From NCBI RefSeq assembly GCF_013373865.1, contig NC_050470.1:9780373-9844372 (forward strand): DNA of 64,000 bases, read 5' to 3'. The position numbers and the translations under genes were made by a program. Source of the stretch: Monomorium pharaonis (Eukaryota > Arthropoda > Insecta > Hymenoptera > Formicidae). This document shows, piece by piece, positions 59,235 through 64,000 of this stretch. Numbering within the stretch: position 1 is the first letter of the stretch; every line of letters starts with the position of its first letter. Below the pieces are notes generated by a model. The model did no database searches, was not told the DNA's origin, and saw only the letters and a list, made by a program, of their open reading frames with translations.

Positions 59235-61452
59235 CTAATAATAAACAGCTCTATCAGTACAACGATTTCCGTTTTGATGTAAAATACTATTCAAATTTGA
59301 TTGGATACTCTCAGAAATATTGTTTCTCAATTCCAAAGAAATATAAGAATGTGCTTTTTTTTGTAATAAAAAATTATGTAGAATGCAACAAGTATATGTA
59401 ATTAATTCTACCTTTTCAACTGAAAGAGGTATAGTATTTAAGAGAATACGAAATCTGTTTGCCATAATGCCAAAAGCGTTCTCTACCGTTCTACGCGCTT
59501 TACTTAGTCTATAGTTAAAAATTTTTTTTTCATTGGTAAGATTGCGTCCAGGATATGGTTTCATAATGTTTGTCTTAAGAGGAAAAGCATCGTCTGCTAC
59601 AATTACATATGGCATATCAACATTGTATCCAGGTAAAGAGGATGGCAAAGATAAATTTAATGTTCCTGAATGCAACTGTGTAGCCAGAGAACTTTCTCGA
59701 AATACAGAAGCATCATGCATACGACCATTTCTGCCTACATCCACAAATATAAAATTATAGTCAGCATCTACAAGAGCAAGAAAGATTATGCTATCTTTTC
59801 CTTTATAATTTCTATATACAGAACCTGCTTTTCTTGGTGGTCTGAAATTAATACGTTTCCCATCTAATGAGCCTAAACAATGCGGAAATTGCCACTGTAT
59901 ATTGAATTTCTCTGCCAAAACTTGCCATTCAACTGGACTAGATGGACAATTAAAAACTTTCTTTTCAAGTACTTCAACAATTGCTTTTAATGTATTAGGT
60001 ATTATTTGAGATAATGTATTAAGAGCGATTCGTACAGAATACGATAAATTCATGAATGAATTTCCTGTAGCAAGATAACGTAATGTTACACTTAATCGAT
60101 CTTGAGCAGGGATAGCTTGTCTCATTACTGTGTCCTTTTTTTCAATTAAAGGTGCAACAGCATGTAACAACTCCTCGAGCACAAGTTGCTCCATACGTAT
60201 ATAATTTTGAAAAGAGCTTGGATCTTCGATACTGCAATAAATAACAGGAACTTTAAATTAAAAAATAAAATAAAATGCGAGCAGGTTATTAATATTACTA
60301 ATAATATTAATTAATTAATATTAAGCAGGATATTAATATTACTAATAAAAACCCAAGTTGTAAATAGCTCTGTTGATTAACAATTAAATAAAAGAAAAGA
60401 AGTACAAAAAGCTTTACAGGTTCTTTGTATAAGCATGTGTTTAATAATAAGATTAAAATTAATAAATGGTCTGTCATCAGATCATTTTTAATATTTGCTA
60501 ACCAATTAACAATAAACGCGTGATCGTACTATCATTTTTATTCTAAATAAATATATATTACTTTTTTATTAATGGTTTGTATTATAAACATATTTGTAAA
60601 ATAATTTCTTAATTATTAAAAATGACAGCTTCATAATTTCTTTACAACTTGAATAATAAAAAATAATAATCTCACGTAAAATCACTACCAACAGCTTTTT
60701 AACAAATTTGAATATTTTATTACGTTATCTTTTTAATTATTTTGCAATTTGCCTTTAAATTTTTAATTATGTTTTATAAAAATATTAATATTTATTGTTA
60801 ACCGGCTAGCAAATATTGAAAATAATCTAAAGATAGACCAAAACATTTATCAATTTTGTTGTCATTAAACACATATTACACGAAAAACCTGTTTTCATCT
60901 TTCAACTCCTTTTTCATCTTTTTTCTATTATATTACAAATAAGATTAAAAACATTAATGTATAAATATATTATATATGTACATATACATGTGTAAATTTT
61001 TATTACAAACCTTAGTTCTTTATGCAACATTGTTAATGTATTGCTAACTGTATTTCTATGTTGCAGCCAATATCTAGCCCAATTTCTCTTATATTTCTTT
61101 CTTTTTTCTCTTTCTGCAATAAGAAAAAGAGCAACTGCAGCTAATTGTCGTCTTCTTATTGCAACTTCTATTGTAAAAGATACTGTATATGAATATCATA
61201 TAAATATCACATAAATATAAAGAAAATAATAAAGATAACCCAAAAAATTTTTTTAATGTTTTTTTTTTTTTTCATAAAAAGTAACAGTAATTTTATTTAT
61301 AATTAGCTGAATATATGTAATATTTCATTAAGTTGTATAAAACTTGATAAAAAAAACTTTCTATTTATGTCTTTTTTGCTCTATTTACCTTTTTTAAGTG
61401 TTGCTAACAACAAATCACGTAGCAAAAATAGCACTGAATCTATTATTGAAAA
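59235..61452 (-). CDS. PIF/Harbinger transposase (DDE_Tnp_4 / HARBI1 type)
   Basis: Minus-strand exons 61389-(~61452), 61011-61167 and 59235-60231 join in frame (GT-AG) to about 400 codons, stop at 59237-59235. The N-terminal part is basic (VAIRRRQLAAVALF, KRKKYKRNWARYWLQHRNTV), and KELSIEDPSSFQNYIRMEQL leads into the catalytic domain. Catalytic residues are visible as HCLGSLDGKRI (first Asp), VIVADDAFPL (second) and RRTVENAFGIMANRFRIL (Glu). GRNGRMHDASVFR between them is typical. The first exon has no in-frame ATG: a stop precedes an ATA GAT TCA GTG, where an ATG may have been lost. Alternatively translation starts elsewhere, e.g. the internal Met at 60194. Confidence 0.9.
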
Positions 61453-61578
61453 CTAGCATGCTGACACGTACAGCAGCGCGCAGCACGCAACTTTTCATGC
61501 TACATAACTAGTGTGACTGTTAGTAAAATTGTCTCGCATGCGATCTAGTATAAAAAATCGTATCGTGTGCCGCAGGCT

Positions 61579-63105
61579 TAATAAAAAAAAACTTAAGAAT
61601 TGCATTATTTCCAAGTTTAAATAGTAAAAACGTGCCCCAACCAGCAAAACAATATTAAAAAAATGTTTTCAACAGTATTTAAAAAACATTTTAAAAAACA
61701 TTTCTAAAAACGTTAAAAATAATGAGATAAGTTCCTTTTTTAAATTAAAAAACGTTTTTTTAAATGTTTGGACAATATTTTTTTAACATTTAATAAATAT
61801 AACATTTAATAAATAATTGTTTTAAAATTAAAGAAAATGTTTTTTTGACATTTGGTAAATTATTTTTTAAATATTTACTAAACATATTTACAACAAAAGC
61901 AAAAAATTGATTGCATTATTAAATAATTTTGATAAATTTAACGTAATCTCATCAATCTAATAAATTTCTACGATAATTTTGTGAAGGGGAGAAGACTATA
62001 CATGTTTCAGCCAAGCCACAGTACCTGTTAGAACATATTTAATTTCTACATCTAAAAAAACGATCATCTATCTATAGTGTCGACCACTCCCGACGTTGCT
62101 TGACCTTGAAGATTGTACGCATCTTAATGCTTCGTGATGATCCATAAATACTTTATGTTAATGCACACATATTTGTTATATATTATTTCAATAGATGTTG
62201 TCAGAAGGATGAAACATGTATAGTTAACTTATATTTTTATAAATAAATAAATAGTATTACAATTTTTTACTGATTTTCACATATGCGAAATAGTATGTGA
62301 AATATGAAAAGATCTATTTTTGCTCTGTTCGTAAAAAAATAAAAAATAAATGTCATTTCTTATAATTTTTGAGTATTGTTAATATGCCATATTAATTGTT
62401 TCAATAAGTACAATGTTGTCTTAATCTTTCTTTATGTTCCGATGTTTTAATGTGAAGTGAATCTATGTAATGTAAGAGTCACAAAAGCGTATAAATAAAA
62501 CCTCTGAGGCACATTTCCTCTTTACACTTGATTTACACTACATAATTAGTGAAGCTTCCCAATCATAATTTAAATATTTTTTTAAATATTGTTCTAAACA
62601 ACTTTTTAAATGCAAAATAATTATTACATAAACATTAAATAAATGTTATGTAAATATTATTTTAAACAATTTAATAAAATTAATAGAATAGAATAGAATA
62701 GAATCAATTTAATAAAATATTAATTAATAATAAATAAATATTAATTAAATATTATATAAATATTTGTCCTAAATTATTATAATTATTGTAACTTAAATAT
62801 TAAATCAATATTAGATAAATAAATATAAATATTATTTTAAATATTTTTTTAAAGATAAAGTAAATATATAACATATATAAATATTAAATAAATGTTATAT
62901 AAATATTATTTTAAACGATTTATTAAATTGTTAAATTAATATCAAATAAATATAAATTAAACGTTAGAAAATATTTTAGTCCTAAATTATTATTTCAAAT
63001 AATTAATTATTGTAACATAAATATTATATTAATATATAAAAAATATTTTTAAAGTATTACTTTAAATATTATTTCAAAGATAAAATAATATTACATAAAC
63101 ATTAA
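61579..63105. other. AT-rich DNA with AAATATT/TAAATATTAT repeats
   Basis: Many degenerate ATAAATATTAT and AACATTTAATAAAT units over 1.5 kb (e.g. 61640-61880, 62570-63050), including a GAATA pentamer run near 62690. No gene seen. Confidence 0.6.
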
Positions 63106-63859
63106 GGATGTATCGGACATACAATCTTAGACAAAAGTGCATGAAGTTTGAAATACTTAAATATCTGTCTAACGCATAATAAATCTAGATGTAAGAAACT
63201 TGAACGATAGTTGGAGTCTTATTTTTACTCTCACAAAAGTATTTTTCACGTATTTGCGATTTTTTTCACTTATGAATTTAAACTTTTGACAGTGAAAATG
63301 CACAATTATTTCAAGTTATATTTTATTTCTTTAAAATGGTGTAGTTAAAACAATTGAAACTTGGCAGATATTTTCATCTATTTATATACTAAATGTACAA
63401 AAAAGTTCAAAACACTGGTACTAATTTCTTCTATATTTTTTTTAGCTGTTTTATCATAATTTTACATGGTATCCTTTTCCATCTTATGGAAAAAGACGAT
63501 CTTGACGTATAAAACAGCTACAAAAATATAGAAGAAATAGTACCAGTGTTTTGAATTTTTTTGTACATTTAGATGAATATGAATAGATGAAAATATCTGC
63601 CAAGTTTCAATTGTTTTCACTACACCGTTTTTAAAGAAATAAAATATAACTTGAGATAATTGTGCATTTTCACTGTCAAAAAGTTTAAACTCATAAGTGA
63701 AAAAAATTGCAAATACGTAAAAAATACTTTTGTAAGAGTAAAAATAAGACTCCAATTATCGTTAAAATTTCTTACATCTAGATTTACTATGCGTTAGACA
63801 GATATTTAAGCAATTCAAATTTCATGCACTTTGTCTAAGATTGTATGTCCAATACATCC
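63106..63859. mobile_element. 754-bp foldback with TTAA duplications (piggyBac-type MITE)
   Basis: GGATGTATCGGACATACAAT and complementary ATTGTATGTCCAATACATCC form the ends. The arms of about 350 bp are near-perfect, and TTAA is found at 63102-63105 and 63860-63863. TTAA is the piggyBac target. Open frames inside are arm artefacts. Confidence 0.8.
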
Positions 63860-64000
63860 TTAAATAAATAATGTTACGTAAATATTATTTTAAACAATTT
63901 ATTAAAATGTAAAGTCAATATATTAAATAAATATTATGTAAATATTATATAAATAGATAGTTGTCCTAGATCATTATTTTAAATAATTGATTGAAATATA

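Larger units (their letters stand above)
56464..61578. mobile_element. PIF/Harbinger transposon, 5.1 kb, both genes present
   Basis: The terminal repeats AGCCAGCGGCACACGATACG and CGTATCGTGTGCCGCAGGCT differ at one position, and TAA flanks both sides as the typical 3-bp duplication. A MADF-type gene (+) and a DDE transposase gene (-) converge inside, which is the standard two-gene layout of the superfamily. Confidence 0.93.

Noticed and set aside
63462..63755. 97-codon minus-strand frame
   Set aside because: Runs through an arm of the TTAA-flanked foldback and lacks any domain pattern.

Overview
The window reads as a nuclear chromosome segment of an insect, most likely a hymenopteran and plausibly an ant. 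Support: short spliced genes in AT-rich DNA, a run of TTAGG-type telomere motif, an animal ATF3 and SEC61G, and very dense DNA transposons and inverted-repeat elements. The order is inferred from general resemblance; no search was run.

Layout. 1-3.4 kb: last two exons of an ATF3/JDP2-type bZIP gene (+). 3.4-7.4 kb: no gene seen. 7.4-8.6 kb: complete SEC61G (-). 8.9-13.0 kb: a 4.1 kb element with terminal inverted repeats carrying an intact six-exon DUF4806-like gene and no recognisable transposase. 13.5-15.0 kb: DHDDS-like cis-prenyltransferase copy A (-). 15.5-25.6 kb: repeats, a pair of long inverted repeats, a 187-bp palindrome, a Helitron-type helicase relic and a 1.5 kb foldback. 26.6-29.3 kb: DHDDS-like copy B (+), with a mariner-like foldback inside intron 1. 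32.0-34.8 kb: farnesyl-diphosphate-synthase-like gene (-) with one frameshift. 35-39.6 kb: microsatellite, GC-rich patch, a MITE and a 1 kb palindrome. 39.9-48.9 kb: unidentified exons, then a mosaic of broken Vps53 and Spt5 exons split by a full-length, apparently young Ty3/gypsy element (42.9-48.2 kb). 50.8-52.2 kb: DHDDS-like copy C (-). 53.9-55.5 kb: deleted pogo-like element. 56.5-61.6 kb: PIF/Harbinger element with both genes. 63.1-63.9 kb: TTAA-flanked foldback.

Themes. Three intact five-exon cis-prenyltransferase paralogues lie within 40 kb, each with related upstream DNA, next to a gene of the FPP synthase family. FPP is the allylic substrate of DHDDS, so the neighbourhood could be an isoprenoid gene cluster. 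All three copies keep the catalytic Asp but differ from the usual family motif at one conserved Glu, and two of them at a second. The rest is dominated by mobile DNA. Several insertions can be dated or validated inside the window by comparing duplicated copies (occupied versus empty sites).

Coordinates of exons were worked out by hand from splice consensus and protein-family resemblance. Homology calls rest on remembered family motifs, not on alignments.
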